A stretch of DNA of 64,000 nucleotides from Lotus japonicus (Eukaryota; Streptophyta; Magnoliopsida; Fabales; Fabaceae), in the NCBI RefSeq assembly GCF_012489685.1, contig NC_080042.1, forward strand, positions 34,663,158 through 34,727,157, given 5' to 3'. Both the position numbers and the translations under genes were made by a program. Below the pieces are notes generated by a model, which was not told the DNA's origin, made no database searches, and worked only from the letters and a program-made list of their open reading frames with translations. Within the stretch, counting starts at the first letter, position 1, and every line of letters begins with the position of its first letter. Positions 1 through 12,369 of the stretch are shown here, piece after piece.

Positions 1-210
1 GATTGAAGACATAGTTAGGTTTGGCTTCATTACCTGCCACCAATGAACCAGATGATTCAATAGCAGAGCTATTCACGTGATCGGGCTCATCGCGTGGCAC
101 TTCGATGGACGACTGGCCGTCGTAAAGTACCAAGGCCATTGCTTGTGACAAATCTTCTTCCTCCAGCGGTGCTAAACATACTCTCTCACGAAGAGTCTCT
201 TCCTCGTTTG
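1..210 (-). pseudogene. 3' portion of a B3-like gene split by a retrotransposon
   Basis: On the minus strand these bases are open and continue, in the same frame, the exon that stops at the far side of the retrotransposon (10746). Deleting the element and one copy of the 5 bp duplication GTTTG (206-210) restores frame with no stop through position 1. The segment is acidic (runs of Glu, several Ser-Ser pairs) and looks like a linker between domains. Its last residues (KPNYVFN) may start another domain outside the window. The gene is disrupted as it stands; its true 3' end is not visible. B3 identity comes from the other part and is only moderately certain. Confidence 0.6.
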
Positions 211-901
211 TGTAAGACCTGGATTTTCAGAACAAGCTAATTTCCGACTCACGCGTAGAATCAGTGTAAGCGTGACAGGAGTTTGATATTTGAGAAAGAT
301 TAATGAAGAAGAAAGTTCAGGAATTGCTTGAGAAATGTTGCGTAGTCATTTTAGGAATTAGAGCGAGTCGTCTGCACACCCGCCTTATGGCAAGCGTGTC
401 CAGAATAGGCTAATTTCGCTTTAGAGCAACGTTTTAAGTGAGATTTCGAATCCTTGGAAAATTTAAAGATTTTCTTTATTTTTCCTTCGACCAGCGTTTC
501 ATTTCGGAACTCTAGACTGTACGCACGATAGTATTCACTTTTCGGAAGTCCGACGACGCTAATTTCCTTGCTTCGAAACCCTAGATTTGAGCGATGGATG
601 AAGACTTTTTCTATTCGGGACTTCTAACGAAGTTTCCGTCCGCGGTGCCAGATTTGTTTCGACATTTCCAATCTTTCTTCAGAAGGAAGTTTTGTCGTCT
701 GAGCATCACAGCAAAAAGTAGTTTTTCGGGACAGATTAACTTACACCGCCTTTGGGATTTTAGATATCGTTTTTCCCAAATCATAGATAATTGTTTTGAG
801 TTCTGGAATTCTGACGCCAGAATCTCTCTTAGAATTCCTCGGTGGACGTGCTGCAAAAATCGGAATCGCGAAATTTTCATTTTCCCGCGATTTCACCTGC
901 C

Positions 902-909
902 TATAAATA
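902..909 (+). promoter_or_regulatory. TATA box of the 5' LTR
   Basis: TATAAATA about 690 bp into the LTR, in a position suited to starting the genomic transcript shortly downstream. The same box is at 8600-8607 in the 3' LTR, and an equivalent one at 62771-62778 in the related minus-strand LTR, which supports function. Confidence 0.7.
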
Positions 910-2135
910 GCTCGAAAAAGCAAAATCTCTTCATTCTCACCCATTCAAGGCCGCGAGCAAGGAGAGAGGAGGAGAGGAGAAATTTTCACGAAAACTTGAC
1001 CAATCTTCGTGCAGTTCGTCTCTACTTCTAGGTATCGAGGTAACTAGCATGAATCCTACCTCTGTTTACTGTTTCTGTTGCGTTTCTGAAGTCGTTTCAG
1101 TGCTCACAGTTTTGAGCTTTTTCTAAAATTGTCCGATTTCCTTGATTTCTTGGTTGGGTTATGTTCCTTATGTTCCCATGAGTCTAAAACCTCTGTCAGT
1201 AATCGCCGATTGCGATTCAGTTGTCCAAGATCTGAAAAATTGATTCAAAACCCCATTAGTCGCACATTTCGAAACTTTATTGTCGAAAAGCTGTAATCTG
1301 ACTTCGTGCCTTTAGGATTTGTTGTCACGGATGTCATGAGGATCAATGCTGTCAAATTTGTTTTCCGAACTGATAACTTTGAAGTTTTGAGCCTTTATTT
1401 TGGACCAAAATGCCCCTGGATAGTCGTATTTCGACCCGATTGTCCGAAAATTGTTCCGACAATTTCTTTGCCTTAGTTTTACCCTAAAACTACCTTGTGA
1501 ATTGATTTAGATCGAAGAAAAAGTTCGAAAACCCTATTTTCCATAGTGGCCGAAACCTAATTGCTTGGGTACCGTGTCCAAAAATAATTTTTGGGTCTCT
1601 ATGACCTGAGCCATTGCGTAGCTCTTTCAATTGTCGAAATTTTGGCGCCGGTTTCGTGTCATTCTGAGTTCTGTAGCTCGAGTTATGCTCGTTTTAGCGA
1701 ACGAAGTCTCCGTTGTCAATTTGTGCCTAAATAGGAACTCTGAAGCTTTAGAGGCTTTCTTTACGATTTCGATTAGTATTAGTAGATCGTGTTGCTCCTA
1801 GTGAAGCTTGTGTTGATGATTGTGTTTTCTTTGTTCTAGGTTCGCAATTTCCATGCCCAACTTCTACTCACGAAGGTAAGGGTAACTCGGTTTTAGAGCG
1901 TCTTTGAGTCTTGCATGCTTTTATCGCACTGCCTGTGTTTGAGATGAAGATGTTTATATTGATTGGCAGATGATTATGATTATTATGCTGAATTTGGAAA
2001 ATGTTTTCTGAGAGGCTTCGGCCGTTTACTGGTTTCTGTCGTTACTGCTTCCTAGTGGATGGAACATGTGGTTACTTTGGATTGGTCCTTGGGTGGGCTT
2101 TGTTATGGTCTGACTTGGCATATAGGGCTTGAGTC

Positions 2136-2340
2136 AAGTGGCGATGAGGAGGTGTGTCCTATCATTGTCCCATCTTGCGAGGTGCTAAGTGGCGATCAGG
2201 AGGTGTGTCCTATGATTGTCCCGTCTTGTGTGACGTTAAGTGGCGATTAGGAGGTGTGTCCTATGATTGTCCCGTCATGTATGACGTTATAAGTGGCGAT
2301 GAGGAGGTGTGTCCTATCATTGTCCCGTCTTGAGAGACGA
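2136..2340 (+). repeat. 51 bp minisatellite, four copies, inside the LTR
   Basis: Four units starting at 2136, 2187, 2238 and 2291 share the core AAGTGGCGAT followed by a GGAGGTGTGTCCTAT segment and ATTGTCCC. The same array is present in the 3' LTR at about 9834-10038. It lies in the transcribed R/U5 portion. Confidence 0.85.
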
Positions 2341-3051
2341 TATTGATCGATCCATTTTGTTAGCAGCATATAGTTGCATTATAGGGAACTAACACCTGAC
2401 CCTATGTTGTTGGATTTTCGTATTGGTTTATTGATATCTGATTTGATGTTACATTGTTGAGGTTATTATTATCTGAGTCCGATTTATGTTTAAGTTGTTG
2501 ATATATGAGTTGAGTTATGTTGCTAGTTATTTACCATGCCAGGTAATTAAATTCGAACAACATGATTTTTCTCTTTTATACATGGTAATTGCATGGAGTT
2601 AACCCTTTCTATTTGCTACTTGTTGTTTGGGCGCTTAACGCTATTAGGCGATGGAGATCCTTCCGCCGAGGCATAGCTACTCGAGTTGGAGATCGAGTTG
2701 TAAGCGGTGGAGTAGAGTTATGAGAAGCAGCTTTGCTTCTCTTCTTGTGGATTATGTTGGAGTCTCTTTTACTTTATGAGAACTCTGTTATTAAAGTATT
2801 GCTTCCGCCACTGTTAAAGTGCGCATGTTTATTCTGAACCTTACTTATGGTATTGTAAACTATTATTACTGTATATCGGGAAACAAGTTATCTAAATAAA
2901 GTTATGGTATGTTTCCAACCTTTTAGCCGAAGTGTTTAGTTGTTTTACAGAAAAAAAATTCCCTTGGTTTTTAGGGATTGCAGATTGGTCCTTAGACTTT
3001 GTTAGGTTACTAATGTGACTCCTCAGTTGAGAAATTGGGGTGTTACAATTG

Positions 3052-3063
3052 TGGTATCAGAGC
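3052..3063 (+). promoter_or_regulatory. Primer-binding site (initiator tRNA-Met)
   Basis: TGGTATCAGAGC, four bases after the 5' LTR end, is the 12-base complement of the 3' end of plant initiator tRNA-Met, the usual primer for minus-strand cDNA synthesis in these elements. Confidence 0.9.
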
Positions 3064-3380
3064 TTTGGTCTAGAAAACCAGAGCTTTTGGGTAGAGTGCC
3101 TACTTAAGATGTTTGAACTCTGAGACCGATTGATGGGGTGTCAATCGGAGGAAGAGTGTGCTTGATTACTGTTTATATAGATTATTTTTGAAGGTTATTC
3201 GTAAGTGAATAACCTTATGCTAGTTATTGTTAATTATACATTTGATATAAGTATATACATAGTTAGTTATTATAGAACTTTGTGTTGTTCTGGCCTGAGT
3301 ATCTGTTGTGGTCTTTGACTGTTCATGAAAACAGGAACAGGAGGTTTCCACAACCGATCGAGACTCAAGGTTCAGACAGC

Positions 3381-6300
3381 ATGAATCCGATGGAGCAAGC
3401 TATTGCTAATCTGACTGCCCTTATGGCACAACAAGTTACTAACACAGCTGCAAGGGAGGAAGCTGAAGCTCAACGTGCTGCTACTGCTGCTTTGGTGGCT
3501 GCACAAAACCAAGCTGAAGAGAATGCTCGCCGTGTTCAGCGGGAGGAACGTGAATTAGCTGCTGCTCAGACCAGGGGTCTGAATGATTTCAAGCGTCAGG
3601 ATCCGCCGAAGTTCTCTGGGGGCTTCGATCCGGAAGAAGCTGACTTATGGCTCCAAGAGTTGGAGAAGATCTTTACCTTCTTGCGTACAACTGCAGAGAT
3701 GAAAGTTGATTATGCAACCTACCTGCTAACGGGTGAAGCTGAGTATTGGTGGCGTGGGGCTAGGGCTATGATGGAGGCTGACCATCAAGCCATCACTTGG
3801 GAGTGTTTCCGTGGAGCTTTCTTGGACAAGTACTTTCCTAGAAGTGCTAGAGCCGCTAAGGAAGCACAATTTCTGAGACTCCGTCAAGGAGGCATGACCG
3901 TTGCTGAGTATGCTGCAAAGTTGGAGTCGTTGGCTAAACACTTCCGTTACTTTAGAGGACAGATTGATGAAGGCTACATGTGTGAGCGATTCATTGAGGG
4001 GATGTGTTATGAGCTGCAGAGGGCGGTGCAACCGCTAGGACTGAATCGCTACCAAGTGCTGGTGGAGAAGACCAAGGGGATTGAGGCCATTGATAATGCA
4101 AGGGGCAAATTCCAAGGTCTGAACAAGCCTTACCAAGGAAGTGGAGGTCCGGCTAGGACTAACCAAGGAAGAGGTGACAAGGGTAGGCATTTCCAGAAGA
4201 AGCCGTATGTTCGTCCTCAGGGTAGGGGGACAACTTCTGGGTCCTTTTATCCTACTGGTGGAAATGCAATTGCACTAAGAACCCCATCTGGGAATCGGGA
4301 GGATGTGACTTGCTTCAGGTGCAACAAAAAGGGGCACTATGCCAACCACTGTTCTGAGAGTCTTGCGGCGTGTTGGAACTGCAACAAGCCAGGCCACACT
4401 GCTGCAGAGTGCAGGATTCCTAAAGTTGAGGCTGCTGCAAATGTTGCTGGGGCTAGGAGGCCTACTGCTGGTGGAAGGGTCTACTCGATCAGTGGAACTG
4501 AAGCTGAGGAAGACGATGGTCTGATCCGCAGTACCTGCGAGATTGCGGGTAATTCCCTTATCGCGCTATTTGATTCTGGTGCTACGCATTCATTTATAGA
4601 TATAGCTTGTGCGGCAAGGTTAAAGCTAGAAGTGTCAAAGCTACCGTTTGACTTGACAGTGTCTACCCCTGCATCTAAGAGTCTAGTAACTAACACTGCA
4701 TGTCTGGAATGTCCTTGGATGTACCTAGATAAGAAGTTTGTAGCAAACTTAATCTGTTTACCTCTCAAGGGATTGGATGTGATCATAGGCATGGATTGGT
4801 TGTCCCACCATCATGTTCTTCTTGATTGCGCCAATAAGGTAGTTATCTTTCCCGATGCTGGACTCGCTGAGTTCCTGAACTCGTACTTTTCAAAGTTTTC
4901 TTTGAGGAAAGGAGCTTTGAGTTCTCTCATGTCTACAACCGTGGTGGAAGCTAAGGAGAATGGAGTACACGGAATTGCTGTTGTGCAAGATTTCGAGGAT
5001 GTGTTCCCCGAAGACGTACTTGGAATACCTCCGGTCAGAGATATGGAGTTCACAATTGATATAGTCCCAGGCACTGGACCTATATCAATCGCACCGTATC
5101 GTATGGCACCAGCAGAACTGACTGAGCTGAAGAGTCAACTCGAAGATTTAACCAAGAAGGGGTTTATCCGACCTAGCGTTTCTCCGTGGGGAGCGCCAGT
5201 GCTGCTTGTGAAGAAGAAAGACGGAAGATCGCGACTTTGTGTGGATTATCGACAGTTGAACAAAGTCACGATAAAGAACCGTTATCCGTTGCCAAGGATT
5301 GACGATTTGATGGATCAGTTGAAGGGTGCTGCTATTTTCTCGAAGATTGACCTGAGATCGGGATATCACCAAATTAGAGTCAAGGATGAGGATATTCAAA
5401 AGACGGCGTTTAGGACACGCTATGGGCACTATGAGTACTTGGTGATGCCGTTTGGAGTTACGAATGCACCAGCTGTATTCATGGACTACATGAATAGGAT
5501 CTTTCATCCATTCTTGGATCGCTTCGTTGTGGTGTTCATCGACGACATCTTGATCTACTCGAGGAATCGTGAAGAACACGAGGAACATCTACGTCAAGTA
5601 TTACAAGTTCTTCGGGATAAGGTACTGTATGCTAACGCGACAAAGTGTGAATTTGGGCTCGAAGAAGTAAAGTTTTTAGGACATGTCATCTCAAAGGAGG
5701 GTATTGCTGTGGATCCCAGTAAAGTGGAAGCGGTACTTGCATGGGAGCGTCCTAAGACTGTGACAGATATAAGGAGTTTCATCGGTTTAGCTGGATATTA
5801 CCGACGATTCATCGAAGGTTTTGCTAAGATTGCAGGACCATTGACGAAACTCACCCGGAAGAACCAACCTTTTGCTTGGACAGAGGATTGTGAACAGAGT
5901 TTCCAAGATATGAAGAAGCGTTTGACGACCGCGCCAGTTCTGACATTACCACAAGAGAAGGAACCCTACGAGGTTTACTGCGATGCTTCGTACCAAGGTT
6001 TGGGTTGTGTGTTGATGCAACACCGAAAGGCTGTGGCTTATTCTTCAAGGCAATTGAAGATACATGAACGGAACTATCCTACGCACGATTTGGAGTTAGC
6101 GGCTGTGGTATTTGCGCTCAAGATTTGGAGGCACTATCTTTATGGGAGCACTTTCACTATTTTTAGTGATCATAAGAGCTTGAAGTACCTGTTCGATCAG
6201 AAGGATCTGAATATGAGACAAAGGCGTTGGGTGGAATTCATCAAGGACTATGATTTCACTTTGTTGTACCACCCAGGAAAAGCAAATGTTGTAGCAGACG

Positions 6301-7871
6301 CACTGAGTCGCCAAACAATTCATGTTTCATCGTTGATGATTAAGGAATTGGAACTTATCGAGACTTTTCGCGACCTCAGTTTGGGTATGCAAGTGACACC
6401 TGGAAAATTGAGCTTTGGGATGGTGACGATCACTAGTGATTTTCTGAACGAGATCAAGGTGAAACAACTGTTAGATGAGGAGCTGATCGAGAAACGAAAC
6501 TTGATCATTTTGGGAAAAGCGCCGGATTTTGAGGTAGGAACCGACAACATTCTGCGTTGCAAAGGACGTGTCTGCGTACCATTGGACATGGAGTTGAGAA
6601 GGATGATTCTTGACGAAGGTCACAAGAGCAGATTGAGTATTCATCCGGGATCGACAAAGATGTATCAAGATCTAAAGTTGAATTTTTGGTGGCCAGGAAT
6701 GAAGAAGAATGTAGCAGAGTTTGTGGCGGCATGTCTGACATGTCAGAAGGCGAAGATAGAACATCAAAAGCCTGCGGGTATGTTACAGTCACTTGATGTG
6801 CCGGAGTGGAAGTGGGACAGTATCTCTATGGATTTCGTGGTAGCTTTGCCAGCTACGAGGAAGAGATTTGATTCCATTTGGGTCATTGTGGACCGTCTGA
6901 CGAAGTCAGCACATTTCATACCGGTGAAGACCACGTTCAATGTGGAGGCACTTGCAAAAGTGTATGTCGCTGAGATTGTACGACTTCATGGAGTACCATC
7001 GAGTATTGTTTCTGACAGAGATCCGAAGTTTACTTCGCATTTCTGGAAGGCGTTGCACGAGGCGCTTGGAACGAAGTTGAGGTTGAGCTCTGCCTATCAC
7101 CCTCAGACGGATGGACAGACAGAGAGGACAATACAGTCATTGGAAGACTTGCTGCGAGCATGTGTTCTGGATAGTCAAGAAAGTTGGGATGAGCTGTTGC
7201 CGTTGATCGAGTTTACTTATAACAACAGTTTTCATGCTAGTATTGGAATGGCACCTTATGAGGCTTTGTATGGGAGGAGATGTAGAACTCCTTTATGTTG
7301 GTTTCAAGATGGCGAACATCTTCTCGTTGGACCTGAATTAGTACAACAAACTACTGAGAAAGTGAAGCAAATACAAGAGAAGATGAGGATGTCACAGAGT
7401 CGACAGAAGAGTTATGCTGACACACGACGGAGAGAGTTAGAGTTTGAGGCGGGAGACCATGTGTTTCTTCGCGTGACACCAACTACCGGAGTGGGAAGAG
7501 CGATAAAGTCGAGGAAGCTGACACCGAAGTTCATTGGACCGTATCAGATTATCGAGCGAGTCGGTAAAGTAGCTTATCGGATTGCGTTGCCACATTTTCT
7601 TTCCAAGATTCATGATGTGCTACACGTGTCACAATTGAGGAAGTATATTCCTGATCCCTCTCACATCATCAAGGAAGATGATATTCAGCTTAGAGACAAC
7701 TTGTCTTTTGAAGTGTCACCAATGAGGATTGAGGAACGTAGGATCAAGCAGTTGAGGAACAAGCAGGTTCCTCTGGTAAAAGTGATTTGGAACCAAGTCA
7801 CGGGCGATGCTACTTGGGAACTAGAAGAGAGGATGAAGGAACAGTATCCGGAACTCTTCACTGAGCCTTAA
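3381..7871 (+). CDS. Gag-pol polyprotein of the Tekay-like Ty3/gypsy element (1496 aa)
   Basis: Single uninterrupted frame. It is open from 3282, but the ATG at 3381 ([11 protein letters not shown]) fits a gag start better. In order, numbering from 3381: gag with a conserved retrotransposon-gag block at about 70-240; two CCHC zinc knuckles at about 310 and 331 ([28 protein letters not shown]); aspartic protease with DSGATHSFI at about 397; reverse transcriptase with FIDD at about 720; RNase H starting near 863 ([10 protein letters not shown]); integrase with an HHCC zinc site then D,D,E residues between about 1085 and 1260; and a C-terminal chromodomain-like segment (about 1440-1495) of the type that targets chromoviruses to chromatin. 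No stops or frameshifts seen, so it could be active. Confidence 0.95.
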   Translation: MNPMEQAIANLTALMAQQVTNTAAREEAEAQRAATAALVAAQNQAEENARRVQREERELAAAQTRGLNDFKRQDPPKFSGGFDPEEADLWLQELEKIFTFLRTTAEMKVDYATYLLTGEAEYWWRGARAMMEADHQAITWECFRGAFLDKYFPRSARAAKEAQFLRLRQGGMTVAEYAAKLESLAKHFRYFRGQIDEGYMCERFIEGMCYELQRAVQPLGLNRYQVLVEKTKGIEAIDNARGKFQGLNKPYQGSGGPARTNQGRGDKGRHFQKKPYVRPQGRGTTSGSFYPTGGNAIALRTPSGNREDVTCFRCNKKGHYANHCSESLAACWNCNKPGHTAAECRIPKVEAAANVAGARRPTAGGRVYSISGTEAEEDDGLIRSTCEIAGNSLIALFDSGATHSFIDIACAARLKLEVSKLPFDLTVSTPASKSLVTNTACLECPWMYLDKKFVANLICLPLKGLDVIIGMDWLSHHHVLLDCANKVVIFPDAGLAEFLNSYFSKFSLRKGALSSLMSTTVVEAKENGVHGIAVVQDFEDVFPEDVLGIPPVRDMEFTIDIVPGTGPISIAPYRMAPAELTELKSQLEDLTKKGFIRPSVSPWGAPVLLVKKKDGRSRLCVDYRQLNKVTIKNRYPLPRIDDLMDQLKGAAIFSKIDLRSGYHQIRVKDEDIQKTAFRTRYGHYEYLVMPFGVTNAPAVFMDYMNRIFHPFLDRFVVVFIDDILIYSRNREEHEEHLRQVLQVLRDKVLYANATKCEFGLEEVKFLGHVISKEGIAVDPSKVEAVLAWERPKTVTDIRSFIGLAGYYRRFIEGFAKIAGPLTKLTRKNQPFAWTEDCEQSFQDMKKRLTTAPVLTLPQEKEPYEVYCDASYQGLGCVLMQHRKAVAYSSRQLKIHERNYPTHDLELAAVVFALKIWRHYLYGSTFTIFSDHKSLKYLFDQKDLNMRQRRWVEFIKDYDFTLLYHPGKANVVADALSRQTIHVSSLMIKELELIETFRDLSLGMQVTPGKLSFGMVTITSDFLNEIKVKQLLDEELIEKRNLIILGKAPDFEVGTDNILRCKGRVCVPLDMELRRMILDEGHKSRLSIHPGSTKMYQDLKLNFWWPGMKKNVAEFVAACLTCQKAKIEHQKPAGMLQSLDVPEWKWDSISMDFVVALPATRKRFDSIWVIVDRLTKSAHFIPVKTTFNVEALAKVYVAEIVRLHGVPSSIVSDRDPKFTSHFWKALHEALGTKLRLSSAYHPQTDGQTERTIQSLEDLLRACVLDSQESWDELLPLIEFTYNNSFHASIGMAPYEALYGRRCRTPLCWFQDGEHLLVGPELVQQTTEKVKQIQEKMRMSQSRQKSYADTRRRELEFEAGDHVFLRVTPTTGVGRAIKSRKLTPKFIGPYQIIERVGKVAYRIALPHFLSKIHDVLHVSQLRKYIPDPSHIIKEDDIQLRDNLSFEVSPMRIEERRIKQLRNKQVPLVKVIWNQVTGDATWELEERMKEQYPELFTEP

Positions 7872-7890
7872 GTTTCGAGGACGAAACTTT

Positions 7891-7908
7891 CTTTTTGGGG
7901 GGTAGTAT
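7891..7908 (+). promoter_or_regulatory. Polypurine tract before the 3' LTR
   Basis: Purine-rich run with six G residues (TTTTTGGGGGGTAGTAT) directly before the 3' LTR; it primes plus-strand DNA synthesis. An equivalent run precedes the related minus-strand LTR at 63470-63490. Confidence 0.75.
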
Positions 7909-10745
7909 TGTAAGACCTGGATTTTCAGAACAAGCTAATTTCCGACTCACGCGTAGAATCAGTGTAAGCGTGACAGGAGTTTGATATTTGAGAAAGATTA
8001 ATGAAGAAGAAAGTTCAGGAATTGCTTGAGAAATGTTGCGTAGTCATTTTAGGAATTAGAGCGAGTCGTCTGCACACCCGCCTTATGGCAAGCGTGTCCA
8101 GAATAGGCTAATTTCGCTTTAGAGCAACGTTTTAAGTGAGATTTCGAATCCTTGGAAAATTTAAAGATTTTCTTTATTTTTCCTTCGACCAGCGTTTCAT
8201 TTCGGAACTCTAGACTGTACGCACGATAGTATTCACTTTTCGGAAGTCCGACGACGCTAATTTCCTTGCTTCGAAACCCTAGATTTGAGCGATGGATGAA
8301 GACTTTTTCTATTCGGGACTTCTAACGAAGTTTCCGTCCGCGGTGCCAGATTTGTTTCGACATTTCCAATCTTTCTTCAGAAGGAAGTTTTGTCGTCTGA
8401 GCATCACAGCAAAAAGTAGTTTTTCGGGACAGATTAACTTACACCGCCTTTGGGATTTTAGATATCGTTTTTCCCAAATCATAGATAATTGTTTTGAGTT
8501 CTGGAATTCTGACGCCAGAATCTCTCTTAGAATTCCTCGGTGGACGTGCTGCAAAAATCGGAATCGCGAAATTTTCATTTTCCCGCGATTTCACCTGCCT
8601 ATAAATAGCTCGAAAAAGCAAAATCTCTTCATTCTCACCCATTCAAGGCCGCGAGCAAGGAGAGAGGAGGAGAGGAGAAATTTTCACGAAAACTTGACCA
8701 ATCTTCGTGCAGTTCGTCTCTACTTCTAGGTATCGAGGTAACTAGCATGAATCCTACCTCTGTTTACTGTTTCTGTTGCGTTTCTGAAGTCGTTTCAGTG
8801 CTCACAGTTTTGAGCTTTTTCTAAAATTGTCCGATTTCCTTGATTTCTTGGTTGGGTTATGTTCCTTATGTTCCCATGAGTCTAAAACCTCTGTCAGTAA
8901 TCGCCGATTGCGATTCAGTTGTCCAAGATCTGAAAAATTGATTCAAAACCCCATTAGTCGCACATTTCGAAACTTTATTGTCGAAAAGCTGTAATCTGAC
9001 TTCGTGCCTTTAGGATTTGTTGTCACGGATGTCATGAGGATCAATGCTGTCAAATTTGTTTTCCGAACTGATAACTTTGAAGTTTTGAGCCTTTATTTTG
9101 GACCAAAATGCCCCTGGATAGTCGTATTTCGACCCGATTGTCCGAAAATTGTTCCGACAATTTCTTTGCCTTAGTTTTACCCTAAAACTACCTTGTGAAT
9201 TGATTTAGATCGAAGAAAAAGTTCGAAAACCCTATTTTCCATAGTGGCCGAAACCTAATTGCTTGGGTACCGTGTCCAAAAATAATTTTTGGGTCTCTAT
9301 GACCTGAGCCATTGCGTAGCTCTTTCAATTGTCGAAATTTTGGCGCCGGTTTCGTGTCATTCTGAGTTCTGTAGCTCGAGTTATGCTCGTTTTAGCGAAC
9401 GAAGTCTCCGTTGTCAATTTGTGCCTAAATAGGAACTCTGAAGCTTTAGAGGCTTTCTTTACGATTTCGATTAGTATTAGTAGATCGTGTTGCTCCTAGT
9501 GAAGCTTGTGTTGATGATTGTGTTTTCTTTGTTCTAGGTTCGCAATTTCCATGCCCAACTTCTACTCACGAAGGTAAGGGTAACTCGGTTTTAGAGCGTC
9601 TTTGAGTCTTGCATGCTTTTATCGCACTGCCTGTGTTTGAGATGAAGATGTTTATATTGATTGGCAGATGATTATGATTATTATGCTGAATTTGGAAAAT
9701 GTTTTCTGAGAGGCTTCGGCCGTTTACTGGTTTCTGTCGTTACTGCTTCCTAGTGGATGGAACATGTGGTTACTTTGGATTGGTCCTTGGGTGGGCTTTG
9801 TTATGGTCTGACTTGGCATATAGGGCTTGAGTCAAGTGGCGATGAGGAGGTGTGTCCTATCATTGTCCCATCTTGCGAGGTGCTAAGTGGCGATCAGGAG
9901 GTGTGTCCTATGATTGTCCCGTCTTGTGTGACGTTAAGTGGCGATTAGGAGGTGTGTCCTATGATTGTCCCGTCATGTATGACGTTATAAGTGGCGATGA
10001 GGAGGTGTGTCCTATCATTGTCCCGTCTTGAGAGACGATATTGATCGATCCATTTTGTTAGCAGCATATAGTTGCATTATAGGGAACTAACACCTGACCC
10101 TATGTTGTTGGATTTTCGTATTGGTTTATTGATATCTGATTTGATGTTACATTATTGAGGTTATTATTATCTGAGTCCGATTTATGTTTAAGTTGTTGAT
10201 ATATGAGTTGAGTTATGTTGCTAGTTATTTACCATGCCAGGTAATTAAATTCGAACAACATGATTTTTCTCTTTTATACATGGTAATTGCATGGAGTTAA
10301 CCCTTTCTATTTGCTACTTGTTGTTTGGGCGCTTAACGCTATTAGGCGATGGAGATCCTTCCGCCGAGGCATAGCTACTCGAGTTGGAGATCGAGTTGTA
10401 AGCGGTGGAGTAGAGTTATGAGAAGCAGCTTTGCTTCTCTTCTTGTGGATTATGTTGGAGTCTCTTTTACTTTATGAGAACTCTGTTATTAAAGTATTGC
10501 TTCCGCCACTGTTAAAGTGCGCATGTTTATTCTGAACCTTACTTATGGTATTGTAAACTATTATTACTGTATATCGGGAAACAAGTTATCTAAATAAAGT
10601 TATGGTATGTTTCCAACCTTTTAGCCGAAGTGTTTAGTTGTTTTACAGAAAAAAAATTCCCTTGGTTTTTAGGGATTGCAGATTGGTCCTTAGACTTTGT
10701 TAGGTTACTAATGTGACTCCTCAGTTGAGAAATTGGGGTGTTACA
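7909..10745 (+). repeat. 3' LTR of the Tekay-like element
   Basis: 2837 bp, offset exactly 7698 from the 5' LTR, ends TTACA, followed by GTTTG (target duplication). One base differs from the 5' copy by eye (10154). The final bases adjoin the minus-strand exon of the interrupted host gene. Confidence 0.95.
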
Positions 10746-11394
10746 GTTTGCATCTCCATAACCTTCCCTAACAGCTCCTGATGGAAGATAGCTTATCTCC
10801 TGCTGGTACATATCATATACTCTCAAATGAAAATGAGACGGGGCAAACATGTTTAGAATACACACATGAGTATGATCCAAATCATATGCGTCAGCTATGG
10901 ACCTCCATCCATGTGCCAGAACGGGCTTTTCAAAATCCATGTTAAAATCCACCACATACAACCTCTGCAAAGGGTCTTCAATCAGCCACTTAGGTCCAAG
11001 AAATCCAGGATGTGCCAATACTTGTTCAATGACCACGTACTCCTGCAACAACAACCATAAAGAGAATGAAATTTTATACAATGTCTTGAAGGTTTTTGCA
11101 CAAAATGCCATGAACAAATGGCATCACGTTGAAGAAACAATGTGTTCAAGGCAAAGTATTTAGTTCGGCATGATATAGCGTTTTGATTATAAACAATGTG
11201 TTCAAGGCAAAGTAAGAACTAAGCATGATGTGTGGTTTTTCCATGTTTATGGTAAGGTTATATTTACTCCATTGTGTAACAATAAAACAGAACTAAATCT
11301 TAAGTTGAAGAAAGTATAGAACGCGTACGTCGTGTTTGCGCGGGAAGAGGCCTATTGTATCCATGTACCCGCCCCATGGCACCAAGTGAACCAT
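10746..11394 (-). pseudogene. 5' portion of a B3-like DNA-binding-protein gene, interrupted
   Basis: Two exons on the minus strand: exon 1 11394-11329 (ATG, 22 codons, starting MVHLVPWGGYMD, donor GTACGC) and exon 2 from 11042 (acceptor TTGCAG) to 10746, where the retrotransposon enters. Exon 2 encodes about 99 residues resembling a B3 domain: a strand/helix stretch, PVLAHGWRSIADAYDL, then FHLRVYD; plant B3 proteins have a comparable conserved GW followed by a final strand. The frame continues into 210-1 across the element. A TATAAATA box lies about 90 bp upstream of the ATG. Intron 1 contains a short direct duplication (AACAATGTGTTCAAGGCAAAGTA at about 11137 and 11191). The B3 call is moderate; a plant-specific protein without a named domain is the alternative. 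Confidence 0.6.
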
Positions 11395-11480
11395 TGTGTA
11401 GAGGAAATATGATAATGAGCTTTACTTGAGAGAGTAAGTGTATCATGCAAAATCCTGAGATGCATCTTAAGCATGGGGTA

Positions 11481-11488
11481 TATTTATA
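11481..11488 (-). promoter_or_regulatory. TATA box of the interrupted B3-like gene
   Basis: TATAAATA on the minus strand, about 90 bp upstream of the predicted ATG at 11394; reading toward the gene. Confidence 0.5.
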
Positions 11489-12369
11489 GCAACCGTGTGC
11501 AAGTCAAGGGCCATTTTGTGTTGTTTCTCACTCTACAAATTTTACACATAATTCACATCCTTGAAATAAAAACCACATGTTTGGAATTTAGTTTGGGAAG
11601 AATTTATTTTTCAGAACCCACCTTAAAGGCACTATAGTAAAAAAAAAAAATTAAATAGAATGAGAGACATTGGAGTAATGTTCTAACCTACCCAAGTACA
11701 AACATCTAATGTATTTTAAAAAGGATGTCACACGTTGCATGTAAAACTGATTGCAATAAAATCTTGTGGAAAAAAACTTACATCTTTCTCTAGTAAAATA
11801 AATGTCAAACTTCTGTGTTAACAACCACCCATTTGTATAACGTTACTTTGTTAACTAATGTAATAAATGACACTAATGACTCCCCATCTAACCCAATTTA
11901 TTAGAGACATGATCTTGTATATACTAAATCTAACAAACAGAGCATTATGCAAGAAAATCTCCGTTGGGGCCAATGAAACAGAGGCCAGGGCTGTCTAATC
12001 AGCCGCACACTGCTGCAAAATGTCAGGAGAATAATTGCCAAAGTTAGATATATTGATTAGGGAACTATAGAATACTATTATTAGATGCATCACCATTTGT
12101 TCATTTGAAGCTTCCCTTAAAGGAGAACTAAAAATAAACTGCATTTTCACTTTCTTACACTTCATTAATTATATGATATGATGTATATCTAAAATTTGCA
12201 AATGCAGTGGAGGCAACCAGAGATATTCCCATCAATTGTGATTTTATTAAAATTAGCTTAACTATTGATGGGAAAAATTAAACGCTCAGTTTTTTGTTCC
12301 AACTGAATGAGTGCATCAAATATCAATGTATTGATATAAATAAATAAGAATACACGGCCTTGATTAGTT
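11489..12369. other. AT-rich spacer, no gene seen
   Basis: No long reading frame, RNA gene or clear transposon end on either strand. It lies between the B3-like promoter and the tandem array. Confidence 0.5.

Larger units (their letters stand above)
211..3047 (+). repeat. 5' LTR of the Tekay-like element
   Basis: 2837 bp direct repeat with TGTAA...TTACA ends. A TATAAATA box lies at 902-909, so U3 is about 700 bp and the transcribed R/U5 part is over 2 kb, making a very long leader. Short open frames inside it occur identically in both LTRs and are not supported as genes. A four-copy minisatellite lies at 2136-2340. Confidence 0.95.
211..10745 (+). mobile_element. Full-length Ty3/gypsy LTR retrotransposon, Tekay/Del-like, young
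   Basis: Complete element bounded by the 5 bp target duplication GTTTG (206-210 and 10746-10750). The order is 5' LTR (211-3047), primer-binding site (3052-3063), one gag-pro-RT-RNaseH-integrase reading frame (3381-7871), polypurine tract, and 3' LTR (7909-10745). Both LTRs are 2837 bp, start TGTAA and end TTACA, and differ at one base that I could see (G2456 versus A10154), so insertion is recent. Long LTRs, the integrase-before-LTR order and a chromodomain-like C-terminus point to the Tekay/Del group of chromoviruses; the lineage is an inference. All parts needed for autonomous movement are open. Confidence 0.95.

Noticed and set aside
594..1031. 145-codon open frame in the 5' LTR (also at 8292-8729)
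   Set aside because: It spans the U3 region and TATA box, is low in coding character and is duplicated only because the LTR is; no evidence of a gene.
2059..2250. 63-codon repeat-containing frame in the LTR
   Set aside because: The repeated peptide is the translation of the 51 bp minisatellite; one unit contains an in-frame stop.
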